Source of the DNA: DYIU01 sp038326775
GTDB taxonomy: Bacteria > Actinomycetota > Geothermincolia > Fen-727 > Anoxymicrobiaceae
NCBI GenBank assembly: GCA_038326775.1
Contig: JBBQKJ010000007.1
Location: 1 to 64,000 of the forward strand
DNA: 64,000 nucleotides
Direction of reading: 5' to 3'
Shown here: positions 32,917 through 41,307 of the stretch, one piece after another
Numbering within the stretch: position 1 is the stretch's first letter
Layout of the letters: every line of letters starts with the position of its first letter
Notes under the pieces: model-generated
What the model was told of the DNA's origin: nothing
The model's input: the letters and a program-made list of their open reading frames with translations, nothing else
Databases searched by the model: none
Program-made: the position numbers and the translations under genes

Positions 32917-33581
32917 CTTTCCAGTGCCCTCCAGACCTCGATCAGCCTCTCGACCAGGGTCTCGACCAGTAGAACGGCAAGCACCCACAGCACCACCCTG
33001 AGCACCCAGGGCGAGAGCCCGTTGAAGAAAAGCCCCACCATGAGCAGGATGATGCGCGGCGCCCTGGCCATCAAGCCGGCCTTGCAGTGCACGTCGAGGG
33101 ACTCCGCCCTGGCCCTGACATAGCTGATGAGGAACGAGACCACCAGCACCACTAGCGCCAGTCCGACGTAAATGCCCTCGGTACGCTTCATGTAGTAGAC
33201 GACCAGGCCAAGGTAGATGGCCGCGTCGCTCAGGCGATCGGAAAACGAATCGAGGAACGAGCCGAAGACGGTTATCCGGTCAAGTTTCTTCGCGACGTAT
33301 CCGTCGACGATGTCGAGTATTCCCGAGAGGGTGAATAGGACCGCGGCGAGGGGAACGCTCCCCACGCTCAAGAAATAGCCGCTGGCGATGGCGAGCGCCA
33401 GCCCGAACATGGTGATGATGTTGGGCGATACGCCCAGTTTCCCGAAGAACCACGTAAACGGGCGGAACACGAAGTCTGAAAACCATCGCAGGCCCTCGTC
33501 CATCTTCTGCCCGCGCGTCGGAGCGGCATGCGCGGTCTCCATCGCCTCTCCTGCTTGATCGACCTTCGCGTCGCCTTCCAT
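32913..33581 (-). CDS. CDP-alcohol phosphatidyltransferase, PgsA/PIP-synthase-like
   Basis: Six-helix enzyme of 222 residues that joins a CDP-lipid to an alcohol. The signature reads DIVDGYVAKKLDRITVFG followed by SFLDSFSD, matching DxxDGxxAR-x8-GxxxDxxxD with Lys for the Arg. The neighbouring PatA- and PimA-like genes suggest inositol phosphate as the acceptor (phosphatidylinositol phosphate synthase), but phosphatidylglycerophosphate synthase cannot be excluded. The ATG follows GGAGGGG. A GGGGTCAG inverted repeat lies directly upstream. Confidence 0.82.
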   Translation of the reverse strand: MEGDAKVDQAGEAMETAHAAPTRGQKMDEGLRWFSDFVFRPFTWFFGKLGVSPNIITMFGLALAIASGYFLSVGSVPLAAVLFTLSGILDIVDGYVAKKLDRITVFGSFLDSFSDRLSDAAIYLGLVVYYMKRTEGIYVGLALVVLVVSFLISYVRARAESLDVHCKAGLMARAPRIILLMVGLFFNGLSPWVLRVVLWVLAVLLVETLVERLIEVWRALER

Positions 33582-33594
33582 TTACCCCTCCTGA

Positions 33595-33682
33595 TAATTG
33601 GGGTCAGATCTGATTTCATCAGTCAAGCTCAGGGTGGATCAGGCGAGATCGACACTGATGAAATCAGATCTGACCCCAATTA
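33595..33682. repeat. 29-bp inverted repeat (type A) between the DUF2007 and pgsA-like genes
   Basis: Perfect 29-base arms at 33595-33623 and 33654-33682 (left arm begins TAATTGGGGTCAGATCTGAT) with a 30-base spacer. The right arm ends directly at the TAA stop of the DUF2007 gene. The left arm ends within 15 bases of the pgsA-like start and could affect its leader. Each arm contains the palindrome AGATCT. Confidence 0.88.
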
Positions 33683-33907
33683 TTAGTCTATGTCCCAGAT
33701 CTCGTTCAGTATTGCTCGAGCCTCCTCCGCGCGCTCCTCGGGCACCAGCACTCCGTGCTGGCCTCCGATGCCGGTGTAAGCGGAAGCTCCGGGCCGCCTT
33801 AGCATGACCGGGATGCCCTCCGCCCTGACGGCGGACTCGAGCATGCCCGCGGCTATCTGGTCCGGCGCCGTGGCGACCTCGGCCCACTCCCGGGGCACGC
33901 CCGTCAA
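33683..33907 (-). CDS. Small DUF2007-like (putative signal-transducing) protein
   Basis: A 74-residue protein from the TTG at 33907, one base after the proS stop (a GTG at 33898 is also possible). It reads VATAPDQIAAGMLESAVRAEGIPVML, then GGQHGVLVPEERAEEARAILNE. This matches the compact ferredoxin-like fold of DUF2007 proteins (often annotated putative signal-transducing protein, resembling the regulatory PII/ACT layout). The function is unknown. It is probably translated with proS. The stop is provided at the edge of the type A repeat. Confidence 0.65.
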   Translation of the reverse strand: MTGVPREWAEVATAPDQIAAGMLESAVRAEGIPVMLRRPGASAYTGIGGQHGVLVPEERAEEARAILNEIWDID

Positions 33908-33908
33908 C

Positions 33909-35615
33909 CTACGGCGCTTCGGCGAGGGCCCTTTCGATCTCTCCGGCGGCGGACTCAAGAGGCGCCTCCCTCCTCTCACCGGTGCAGCGAAGCTTCAGGT
34001 CCACCGTGCCATCCGCAAGCTTCTTGCCCACCACCACCTGGAGGGGCAGGCCCACAAGGTCGGCGTCGTTGAACTTGACCCCCGGGCTCGCCTCGCGGTC
34101 GTCGAGCAACGCCTCGAGCCCGCGCCCGGCGAGCTCGCTCTCGAGCCGCCGTGCCGCCTCAGCCTGCTCGGTCCTCGACGGGGCGACAACAATTATCTCC
34201 ACCGGCAGCGGGGCGACGGCCCTGGGCCACCTGATGCCCGCCTCGTCGTGGTGCTGCTCGACAACCGTCTGGAGCATGCGCGAGGTCCCGATGCCGTAGG
34301 TGCCCATGATGATAGGGCGGAGCGCGCCGTCCCTGTCGGTGAACTCGACCTTGAGTGCCTTGGTGTACCTGGTGCCCAGCTTGAATATATGACCGATCTC
34401 GATTCCCCGGGCGATGTCGAGCCTGCCCTCACACCTGGTGCAGAGGTCGCCTTCGACGGCGCCCGCAACATCGGCGGTCGGTTCCGCGGAGAAGTCACGG
34501 CCTTCCTCGACCCCCCTCAAGTGATAGTCCGGCTTGTTCGCGCCGCAGGCCAGCCCGCGCGCTCCCATGATCTCGCGGTCGAACATCACTCGCGCGCCCG
34601 CAAGCCCCACCGGGCCGGTATAGCCGGGCGTGACCGCGGGATGGGACTCGCGCTCGTCGTCCCGCATCACGTGAAACTCGTCAGTGCCGAGCGCCCGCGC
34701 CAGTTTCGCCTCGGAAACCTCCCGGTATCCGGGAACGAACACGGCCAGCGGCTCTCCCTCGACCACGTACAGGACGCACTTGAGGACGTCGTCTGACGTG
34801 GTGCCCAGGAACCCGGCAACCTCGGCAACCGTCACAAGACCTGGGGTATGGACCTCCTCCAGCGGCGGGGACTCCCCGCCCCCGAACCGGCGGCCGGGAC
34901 GGTGCGCCTCGAGTTCTGCGTTCGCACCGTAATCGCACTCCTCGCAGTAGACCAGCACGTCCTCCCCGACCTCGGAGACTACCATGAACTCATGGGAGAC
35001 GTCACCACCGATCAGCCCGGTCGAAGCCTCGACTACCTTTGCCTGGAGGGAACACCTGAGCGCCACCGTGGAGTACGCCTCGCGCATGCGCTCGTAAGTG
35101 AGCTGGAGGTCCTCCTCGTCAGCGTGGAAGCTGTACGCGTCCTTCATCCTGAACTCGCGGCCGCGCAGCAGCCCGAACCGGGGCCTTATCTCGTCGCGGA
35201 ACTTTGTCTGGATCTGGTAGAGGTTCACCGGCAGGTCACGGTAGGACGGCGCCGTCCTGCCGACCATCGACGTGATGAGCTCCTCGGCGGTGGGTCCGAG
35301 GCAGAAGTCGCGGCCGGCGCGGTCCTTTATCCTCATCATCTCGGGGCCGTAAGCGTACCAGCGGCCGCTGGTCATCCAGGGGTCAGCGGGATGGAGGGAA
35401 GGCAGAACGACCTCGAGAGCCCCGGCGGCGTTCATCTCGTCGCGGACTATTCCCTCGATCCTGGCAAGCGCCAGGCTGCCGAGCGGCAGCAGCGTATATA
35501 TGCCGGCGGCCACGGACCTCAGCATGCCGGCCCGCAGCAGCAGCTCGTGGCTGATTATCTCGGCCTCGGCCGGCTTCTCCTTCAGCGTCGGCACTATGAC
35601 CCGCGAGAACTTCAA
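33909..35615 (-). CDS. proS: Prolyl-tRNA synthetase (bacterial type, with editing domain)
   Basis: Class II ProRS of 568 residues. The N-terminal catalytic core has LRSVAAGIYTLLPLGSLAL, CLGPTAEELITSM, TKFRDEIRPRFGLLRGREFR and MKDAYSFH. The YbaK-like insertion domain (about residues 225-380) removes Ala from tRNA-Pro. Then come IEIGHIFKLGTRYTKAL, GTYGIGTSRML and a C-terminal anticodon domain. The TTG start at 35615 overlaps the ispG stop by four bases (TTGA) and gives the typical MKFSRVIVPTLKE. Confidence 0.97.
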   Translation of the reverse strand: MKFSRVIVPTLKEKPAEAEIISHELLLRAGMLRSVAAGIYTLLPLGSLALARIEGIVRDEMNAAGALEVVLPSLHPADPWMTSGRWYAYGPEMMRIKDRAGRDFCLGPTAEELITSMVGRTAPSYRDLPVNLYQIQTKFRDEIRPRFGLLRGREFRMKDAYSFHADEEDLQLTYERMREAYSTVALRCSLQAKVVEASTGLIGGDVSHEFMVVSEVGEDVLVYCEECDYGANAELEAHRPGRRFGGGESPPLEEVHTPGLVTVAEVAGFLGTTSDDVLKCVLYVVEGEPLAVFVPGYREVSEAKLARALGTDEFHVMRDDERESHPAVTPGYTGPVGLAGARVMFDREIMGARGLACGANKPDYHLRGVEEGRDFSAEPTADVAGAVEGDLCTRCEGRLDIARGIEIGHIFKLGTRYTKALKVEFTDRDGALRPIIMGTYGIGTSRMLQTVVEQHHDEAGIRWPRAVAPLPVEIIVVAPSRTEQAEAARRLESELAGRGLEALLDDREASPGVKFNDADLVGLPLQVVVGKKLADGTVDLKLRCTGERREAPLESAAGEIERALAEAP

Positions 35616-36694
35616 GCTCCCTCACCCTCTCCGCTTGCATCTATCAATTTTCTTGCCTCCATGACCAGTTCTCCAAACGCGCTACCGGGGTCCACACGCC
35701 TGACCATCTCTCCCTTCACGAAGAGCAGGGCCCCTCCGCGCCCGCCCGCTACGCCCACGTCCGCTTCGCGCGCCTCTCCAGGGCCGTTGACCGCGCATCC
35801 CATGACCGCGACAGTGATGGGTGCGCGGCACCCATCGAGCTCGCGTTCGACTCGCAGCGCCAGGTCTATGACGTCAAACTCGGTCCTGGCGCAGGTCGGG
35901 CAAGATATCACGTCAGGGCCCGCGTTTGCCAGGCCGAGGGACGCCAGTATCTTCTTTCCAACCCTTACCTCCTCGACCGGCGAGGCGCTGAGGGAGACGC
36001 GTATCGTGTCGCCTATGCCCTCGGCGAGCAGGGCGCCGATGCCAACCGCGCTCTTGATGGTCCCCGACCAGAGCGTGCCCGCCTCGGTAACCCCGACATG
36101 AAGGGGCCAGTCGCACTGCTCGGCCACCATGCGGTACGCCTCGATGGTCCGGGGCACGTCCGAGGCCTTGACCGATATCTTCAGGTTCTCCACACCCTGC
36201 GCCGCCATGAGCTCGGCGCCGTCCAGCGCGCTCTCGGCGAGCGCGGAGGCCTCGGCCCTGCCTCCGGGGCCTGCCAGGCGCCTCTCCAGCGAGCCTGAGT
36301 TGACCCCGACCCGGACCGCCATGCCCCGCTCGGCGGCATGCCGCGCTATCTCCTCGACCCTGGCCTTCCCGGCAAGAGTGCCCGGGTTGATCCGGATGCC
36401 GGCCACCTCGTGCTCCATTACCAGGAACACGAGGCGCCAGTCGAACTGAAGGTCCGCCACGACCGGCAGGCGAGTCCCCGCTTTGATGCGCGGCAGCGCG
36501 TCCGCCGCGTCGCTGTCGGGGACCGCGACACGGACTATCTGGCACCCGGCATGCTCGAGCTCGCTTATCTGGGCAAGCGTGGCCTCGACATCTCGGGTGT
36601 CGGTGTTCGTCATTGACTGAACGCTAACCGGCGCCCCTCCGCCAACAGGTACACTGCCAACCGTTATTCCTCTGGTGTTTGTTCTATCCAGCAT
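35612..36694 (-). CDS. ispG: 4-hydroxy-3-methylbut-2-enyl diphosphate synthase
   Basis: MEP-pathway iron-sulfur enzyme making HMBPP. The 360 residues comprise a TIM-barrel domain (VQSMTNTDTRDVEATLAQI, GIRINPGTLAG, VRVGVNSGSL) and a C-terminal [4Fe-4S] domain with CPTCARTEFD and MGCAVNGPGEA. It is full length for the actinobacterial type. The dxr-rseP-ispG-proS order is typical, but here a methyltransferase gene is inserted between rseP and ispG, leaving 116 bases that contain an internal TATAAT (36757-36752), a possible extra promoter. Confidence 0.97.
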   Translation of the reverse strand: MLDRTNTRGITVGSVPVGGGAPVSVQSMTNTDTRDVEATLAQISELEHAGCQIVRVAVPDSDAADALPRIKAGTRLPVVADLQFDWRLVFLVMEHEVAGIRINPGTLAGKARVEEIARHAAERGMAVRVGVNSGSLERRLAGPGGRAEASALAESALDGAELMAAQGVENLKISVKASDVPRTIEAYRMVAEQCDWPLHVGVTEAGTLWSGTIKSAVGIGALLAEGIGDTIRVSLSASPVEEVRVGKKILASLGLANAGPDVISCPTCARTEFDVIDLALRVERELDGCRAPITVAVMGCAVNGPGEAREADVGVAGGRGGALLFVKGEMVRRVDPGSAFGELVMEARKLIDASGEGEGA

Positions 36695-36810
36695 CTTTTG
36701 TCACGCCCGGTCGCGGGCCTCGTCCGCCTGGCACCGACAATCTCAAGTCTAATTATAGTTTAATCTGTTGGAAGGTCCCGCGCGTTGAAGATCAACCCAC
36801 CGCCAGGTCT

Positions 36811-37470
36811 CTACCTGGTACCGATGACTATCTCCACCGGCAGGCCCCACATGGACATCATTCTGCCGCCGGCTGCGGTAAACCCGGCGCTCTCGACCGC
36901 CTGCCGGGCAGATATCGGCCTGCAGTCGACGAAGTCCGGGAACTTCCTGTGAGACCAGGCGTAAAGCTTCACCATCATCCCCCGCCTGCCTTCCTTTGAC
37001 ATGCAGGCGACACACAGGCGGCCTCCGCTCTTCAGGACCCTCACGCATTCCTCGAGCACAACCGGTATCTCCTCGTCAGTAAACAGCTCCAGGGTGAAGC
37101 TCATGAAGATGGCGTCGAAGAACCCGTCCTCATAAGGCATCCTCGCCGCATCACCCCGGGTCAGCACGGCCCTGCTGGACAACCCCGCTTTTTCGAGCCT
37201 TCTTTTCGTCGCCTCCAGCATGCCGTCCGAGACATCGATGCCGTAGACCCTGCCGGTGTCCCCGACCTTCTCGGCGAGGGCAAGCAGCACCTGGCCCGCT
37301 CCGAAACCCGGCTCCAGGACGACCTCGCCTTCCCCGGGCGCTAGCAACTGCTCTATTGCAACCTCCACGAACCTCCTCTCGCTGCCGTTCGAGAGAAAAC
37401 CGTAGACCCTGCTCATCCTGTCATAGCTGGCCCTTACCGCTTCCTTGTCCTGCATGTCTGGGTTGTTCAC
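36811..37470 (-). CDS. Class I SAM-dependent methyltransferase (UbiE-like)
   Basis: A 219-residue methyltransferase. SAM-binding motif I reads VVLEPGFGAGQVLLAL, followed by VYGIDVSDGMLEATKRRL, GDAARMPYEDGFFDAIFMSF and VLKSGGRLCVACMSKEG. The fold group includes quinone and lipid methyltransferases, but the substrate is unknown. GTG start with CGGAG six bases upstream, 25 bases after the rseP stop. Its position inside the MEP-pathway operon hints at an isoprenoid or membrane-lipid substrate; this is inference. Confidence 0.85.
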   Translation of the reverse strand: MNNPDMQDKEAVRASYDRMSRVYGFLSNGSERRFVEVAIEQLLAPGEGEVVLEPGFGAGQVLLALAEKVGDTGRVYGIDVSDGMLEATKRRLEKAGLSSRAVLTRGDAARMPYEDGFFDAIFMSFTLELFTDEEIPVVLEECVRVLKSGGRLCVACMSKEGRRGMMVKLYAWSHRKFPDFVDCRPISARQAVESAGFTAAGGRMMSMWGLPVEIVIGTR

Positions 37471-37495
37471 GTTCCGCTCCGGGTCAATCTGTGCG

Positions 37496-38614
37496 CTAGG
37501 GGGTGAACGGGTTGCGGAGCGGGTTGAATATGTCGAGCATTGCCAGGCGCATCGCGACCAGTGAAAGCACGATTATGACCACCCAGGCGATGGGCATGAG
37601 CTTTCGTACGTCTATCTTCTTGTGAAAGACCTTTTCGATGACGATGATCAGCAGGTGCCCGCCGTCGAACGGGGGCAGGGGCAGCAGGTTGAATATAGCC
37701 AGGAAGAAGAACAGGTAGGCGACCACATACAGGAAGACCGATATCCCCTGCCCCGCGGCCTGGAAAGTCATGCGCGTGGCGCCAACGATGCTCTGGGGGC
37801 TCTCCTGTGTGCGCGGTGTCACCCCCACGAGCTCCTTTAGAGTCTTGACGGAGAAAAGCGACCCCAGGCCCTTGAACAGGGCCACCGACACCCTGGCCAT
37901 CTCCTTGAACGCCTGTCCCACGGCGATTACGGGGTTCGACTTCTTGCTGAATGTGGCGTTCTGATCGACCTTGACCCCGAGTATGCCCCGCCCGTCGATG
38001 TCCAGAAGCTTCGCGTTCGCGGTGAAAACCTCACCGCCTCGCTTGACCTTGAGCGTGACCTCCTCGCCGGGCCTGCTCTGCAGGGCGCCGCTGAGCTCGC
38101 TCCAGTCGTCCACGGCTTTTCCGTCGACCGACTGGATCAGGTCGCCCCGCTTCATGCCCGCCTCGTACGCGGGCCCATCGAGCACTTCGCCGGATGAAAG
38201 CTTGACCGTCTTCTGCACCTCGCCTATCTGGCCCGTGAGCACCTTGTATCCCACCGGCCAGAAGATGAGGTAGAAGATGAACAGGGCTACGCAGATGTGC
38301 ACGAACGAGCCCGCGACCACCACGACCGCCCGCTTCCAGCAGGGCGCCTCGTAGTAGCCGAACTGCTTCAGCTCCTCGGGAACCTCCTCGTCCGGGTTCA
38401 TTCCAAGGATCTTGACCGACCCGCCCGCCGGGATCCACTTTATGGAGTAGCGGGTGCCGCCCCGGTCCCATCCCACTATCTCGGGGCCGAAGCCGAGGGA
38501 GAAGGTCTCGGGCTTGATGCCGACCGCTTTGGCGGCCAGGAAATGCCCCGCCTCGTGGGTCATTATCATAAACGCTATGAAAAGCACTACCAGTATCGCC
38601 CAGACGACTACCAA
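37496..38614 (-). CDS. rseP: RIP metalloprotease RseP (site-2 protease)
   Basis: Intramembrane zinc protease that releases membrane-tethered regulators. The 372 residues have the zinc motif MTHEAGHFLAAKAVG in the first helix, then FSLGFGPEIVGWDRGGTRYSIKWIPAGG. A PDZ domain is centred on DGPAYEAGMKRGDLIQSVDGKAV. The third zinc ligand motif is NLLPLPPFDGGHLL. The TTG start directly abuts the dxr stop, with GGAGG five bases upstream. It is part of the usual cdsA-dxr-rseP-ispG set. Confidence 0.96.
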   Translation of the reverse strand: MVVVWAILVVLFIAFMIMTHEAGHFLAAKAVGIKPETFSLGFGPEIVGWDRGGTRYSIKWIPAGGSVKILGMNPDEEVPEELKQFGYYEAPCWKRAVVVVAGSFVHICVALFIFYLIFWPVGYKVLTGQIGEVQKTVKLSSGEVLDGPAYEAGMKRGDLIQSVDGKAVDDWSELSGALQSRPGEEVTLKVKRGGEVFTANAKLLDIDGRGILGVKVDQNATFSKKSNPVIAVGQAFKEMARVSVALFKGLGSLFSVKTLKELVGVTPRTQESPQSIVGATRMTFQAAGQGISVFLYVVAYLFFFLAIFNLLPLPPFDGGHLLIIVIEKVFHKKIDVRKLMPIAWVVIIVLSLVAMRLAMLDIFNPLRNPFTP

Positions 38615-39769
38615 TCAATCCTCCGTTTCATCTATCATCTCGCGGGCGGCCGCGCGGGCGGCGCCCTCTGCTTCCACTATTTCCTCGAGGCTCACCCCCG
38701 GCAGGGGCTCATGCCCGTCCATCACCTTCTCGACCACCGCGGCTATCCCCGTGAACTTCAGGCGCCCGGCCAGGAACGCCGCGACCGCCTCCTCGTTGGC
38801 CGCGTTCATCGCCGCCGGATAGGTCCGGGCGCCCCGACCCGCCTCGTAAGCGAGCCGCAGGCAGGGGAACCTGCCGGTGTCGACCTCCGCGAAGCTCAGG
38901 CTGGCGACCTGGGCAAGCGACAGGCGCCCCGCGGGACAATCAGCCCTCTCCGGGTAAGTCAGCGAGTACTGGATAGGTATGCGCATATCCGGCACCCCGA
39001 GATGCGCGAGCACCGAGCCGTCCACCATCTCGACCATCGAGTGGACGATGCTCTGCGGGTGGACCATCACGTCGACCTCCCCCAGGCCCACCGAGAAGAG
39101 GTGGTGCGCCTCGAGGACCTCGAGCCCCTTGTTCATAAGCGTCGCGGAATCTATCGTGACCTTCCTGCCCATCGACCAGGTGGGATGCGCCAGCGCGTCG
39201 GCGACAGCCACCCCCGAGAGGTCGGCGGGAGCCTCGCGGAAAGGGCCGCCCGACGCGGTGAGGATTATCCTCCTCAGCCCCGCGCCATCCTCGCCTTCGA
39301 GGCACTGGAAGACAGCCGAGTGCTCGCTGTCCACCGGTATTATTCTCACACCGTTTTGACGCGCGGCCCGCATGACAAGGTTCCCGCCCGCCACCAGGCT
39401 TTCCTTGTTGGCCAGTGCCAGCGGCATGCCCCGCTGGAGGGTCGCCAGCGTCGGGGCCAGCCCCGCAAAGCCAACTATGGAGTTCAGCACCATGTCGTAT
39501 TGCCCGGCCTCGATAAGCTCCAGCACGCCCCCGGGCCCTGCCAGGAGCTCCACTCCCATCTCGTCGAAAAGGCCCGCGAACCTTCGCGCCGCCCGCGTGT
39601 CGCTCAACGCCACCCTGCATGCGCCTGTCGCGAGGGCCTGTCCCGCCAGCAGCTCGCCGTTGGAGTGCGCGCTCAGCGCGGTGATCGAAACCTGCTCGAG
39701 CCCGGATACGACCTCGATGGCCTGCGCGCCTATCGAGCCCGTTGAGCCGAGGATGGCGATTTCCTTCAA
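38615..39769 (-). CDS. dxr: 1-deoxy-D-xylulose 5-phosphate reductoisomerase
   Basis: Second enzyme of the MEP isoprenoid pathway. From the TTG at 39769 it has 384 residues starting MKEIAILGSTGSIGAQAIEV, the NADPH-binding motif at the correct distance from the N-terminus, with GGAG five bases upstream. An ATG at 39802 would add 11 residues without a ribosome-binding site. Further motifs are LANKESLVAGG, IIPVDSEHSAVFQCLE, ILTASGGPFRE and TWSMGRKVTIDSATLMNKGLE. It lies between cdsA and rseP. Confidence 0.96.
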   Translation of the reverse strand: MKEIAILGSTGSIGAQAIEVVSGLEQVSITALSAHSNGELLAGQALATGACRVALSDTRAARRFAGLFDEMGVELLAGPGGVLELIEAGQYDMVLNSIVGFAGLAPTLATLQRGMPLALANKESLVAGGNLVMRAARQNGVRIIPVDSEHSAVFQCLEGEDGAGLRRIILTASGGPFREAPADLSGVAVADALAHPTWSMGRKVTIDSATLMNKGLEVLEAHHLFSVGLGEVDVMVHPQSIVHSMVEMVDGSVLAHLGVPDMRIPIQYSLTYPERADCPAGRLSLAQVASLSFAEVDTGRFPCLRLAYEAGRGARTYPAAMNAANEEAVAAFLAGRLKFTGIAAVVEKVMDGHEPLPGVSLEEIVEAEGAARAAAREMIDETED

Positions 39770-39810
39770 CGCCTCTCCTGATCTGAGGGAAGGTGGGTTC
39801 ATCTGGCTTT

Positions 39811-40698
39811 TCAGAAAACGAAGTAGAAGAGGAAAAAGAAAACGGCCGGCACGGTGAAGAAGCTGGAGTCAAACCTGTCCATCACGCCGCCGTGACCGGG
39901 GATGAGCCTGCCCATGTCCTTGACGCCGTAGTCCCTCTTGACAAGCGATTCGGCGAGGTCCCCCAGCGGGCCCAGAATGGCCACTATTACGCCGATAACC
40001 AGCGCGACCCATATCGAGAACCAGCCGAACTTGCTGTCGCCCAGTATCCACTGTATCAACTGCCGGAACAGGACCGCGGCAAGCAGCGCGCCCACGGTGC
40101 CCGCCACCGTGCCCTCCCAGCTCTTGTTGGGGCTGATGGTCGGAGCCAGCTTGTGCCTGCCTATCTTGCGCCCCACCATCCAGGCGAAGATGTCGTAGAC
40201 CCATATAAGCGCGATGAGAAAGAGGACTATCCACCAGCCGTTGTTGTGGTTGGTGTTCGTCTTGCCGGCGAAGTCGCGCAGGAGCACGAAGTATGAAAGG
40301 CAGAAGCCTGTCAGCAGCGGGGCGAAGACCGTAAGCGCCACGGCCTTGGTGGGCTTCACATGCCGCAGGACCACCATGTACCACATGAAGCTCACGAATA
40401 TCAGGGCCACCGTCACGTATCCGAAGCTCTCGACAGGCCGGAAATGCGCAAGGAACACGTAGGCGATCGAACCGGCAATGCCGATTATCGCGGCGGTGGG
40501 GGTCGCCTGGCCCTTGGTCTCGAAGAGGCTGAAAAGCTCCACCGAGCCTATGACGGCGGCCAGCGCAACGCCGAAAGTGAACGGGAGCGCTCCCCAAATA
40601 AGGGTCCCCAGGAATATGATCCCGAAGAGGACCGCCCCTATCACCTTCTCGATCACCGCACCCTTCTCGGGCTGCTGTCGCGCGCTTCTTTCCTCCAC
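39811..40698 (-). CDS. cdsA: Phosphatidate cytidylyltransferase
   Basis: Makes CDP-diacylglycerol, the precursor used by the PgsA-like enzyme further along. The 295 residues contain about eight membrane helices and the C-terminal signature GPLGDLAESLVKRDYGVKD followed by GRLIPGHGGVMDRFDS. GTG start with GGGGAGG five bases upstream. It lies between frr and dxr in the standard frr-(uppS)-cdsA-dxr order; uppS, often present here, is absent. Confidence 0.96.
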   Translation of the reverse strand: MEERSARQQPEKGAVIEKVIGAVLFGIIFLGTLIWGALPFTFGVALAAVIGSVELFSLFETKGQATPTAAIIGIAGSIAYVFLAHFRPVESFGYVTVALIFVSFMWYMVVLRHVKPTKAVALTVFAPLLTGFCLSYFVLLRDFAGKTNTNHNNGWWIVLFLIALIWVYDIFAWMVGRKIGRHKLAPTISPNKSWEGTVAGTVGALLAAVLFRQLIQWILGDSKFGWFSIWVALVIGVIVAILGPLGDLAESLVKRDYGVKDMGRLIPGHGGVMDRFDSSFFTVPAVFFFLFYFVF

Positions 40699-40714
40699 CT
40701 CGGCCTCCCCGCCG

Positions 40715-41269
40715 CTATATCTCCATGAGCTCCTTGATCTTCTTGTCCATGAGCTCGTCCATCTCCTTGATGTACCTGTCCGTCAGCTTCTGGATCTCGT
40801 CGACGCCGCGGTGGAGGTCATCCTTGGTCGAATCTCCTTTTTTCTCTTCCTCGCGCAGGTTCTCCACGGCGTCGCGCCTTACGTTGCGCACCGCCACCCT
40901 GCCCTCCTCCGCGCGTATCTTGACGAGCTTCGCCAGCTCGTGGCGTCTCTCCTCGGTCAGCTGCGGGACCGGGAGCCGGACCACCTCGCCGTCGTCGGAG
41001 GGCATCAGCCCCAGGTCGGACTGGGTGATGGCTTTCTCGATATCGGAGATGCAGTTGCGGTCGTACGGCTGTATCACAAGCAACCTCGGCTCAGGAGCGC
41101 TGATGGTCGCCAGCTGGTTCAGCGGTGTGGGCGCACCGTAGTAGCTGACCTGCATCCTCTCGATCAGAGAGGGGGAGGCGCGACCGGTCCGGATTGTGCC
41201 GAACTCCTGGGCGGTTACGTCCACCGCCTTCTTGAACTTCCGCTCGGCTTCAGCCATTATCTCATCCAT
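40715..41269 (-). CDS. frr: Ribosome recycling factor
   Basis: Splits post-termination ribosomes with EF-G. From the ATG at 41269 (GAGGGG upstream) it has 184 residues: MDEIMAEAERKFKKAVDV, FGTIRTGRASPSLIERMQVSYYG, TPLNQLATISAPEPRLLVIQ, and LPVPQLTEERRHELAKLVK. The full family length is present. Longer upstream frames run over pyrH and are rejected. It lies 38 bases downstream of pyrH. Confidence 0.97.
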   Translation of the reverse strand: MDEIMAEAERKFKKAVDVTAQEFGTIRTGRASPSLIERMQVSYYGAPTPLNQLATISAPEPRLLVIQPYDRNCISDIEKAITQSDLGLMPSDDGEVVRLPVPQLTEERRHELAKLVKIRAEEGRVAVRNVRRDAVENLREEEKKGDSTKDDLHRGVDEIQKLTDRYIKEMDELMDKKIKELMEI

Positions 41270-41307
41270 GTTGAAACCCCTCGGATCGCAGGCAGCCTCG
41301 GCCGCCT

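Noticed and set aside
33368..33619. Small frames beginning MKSDLTPI next to the type A repeats
   Set aside because: These N-termini are translations of the repeat itself, and the rest is antisense or out-of-frame to pgsA-like or rplS genes.
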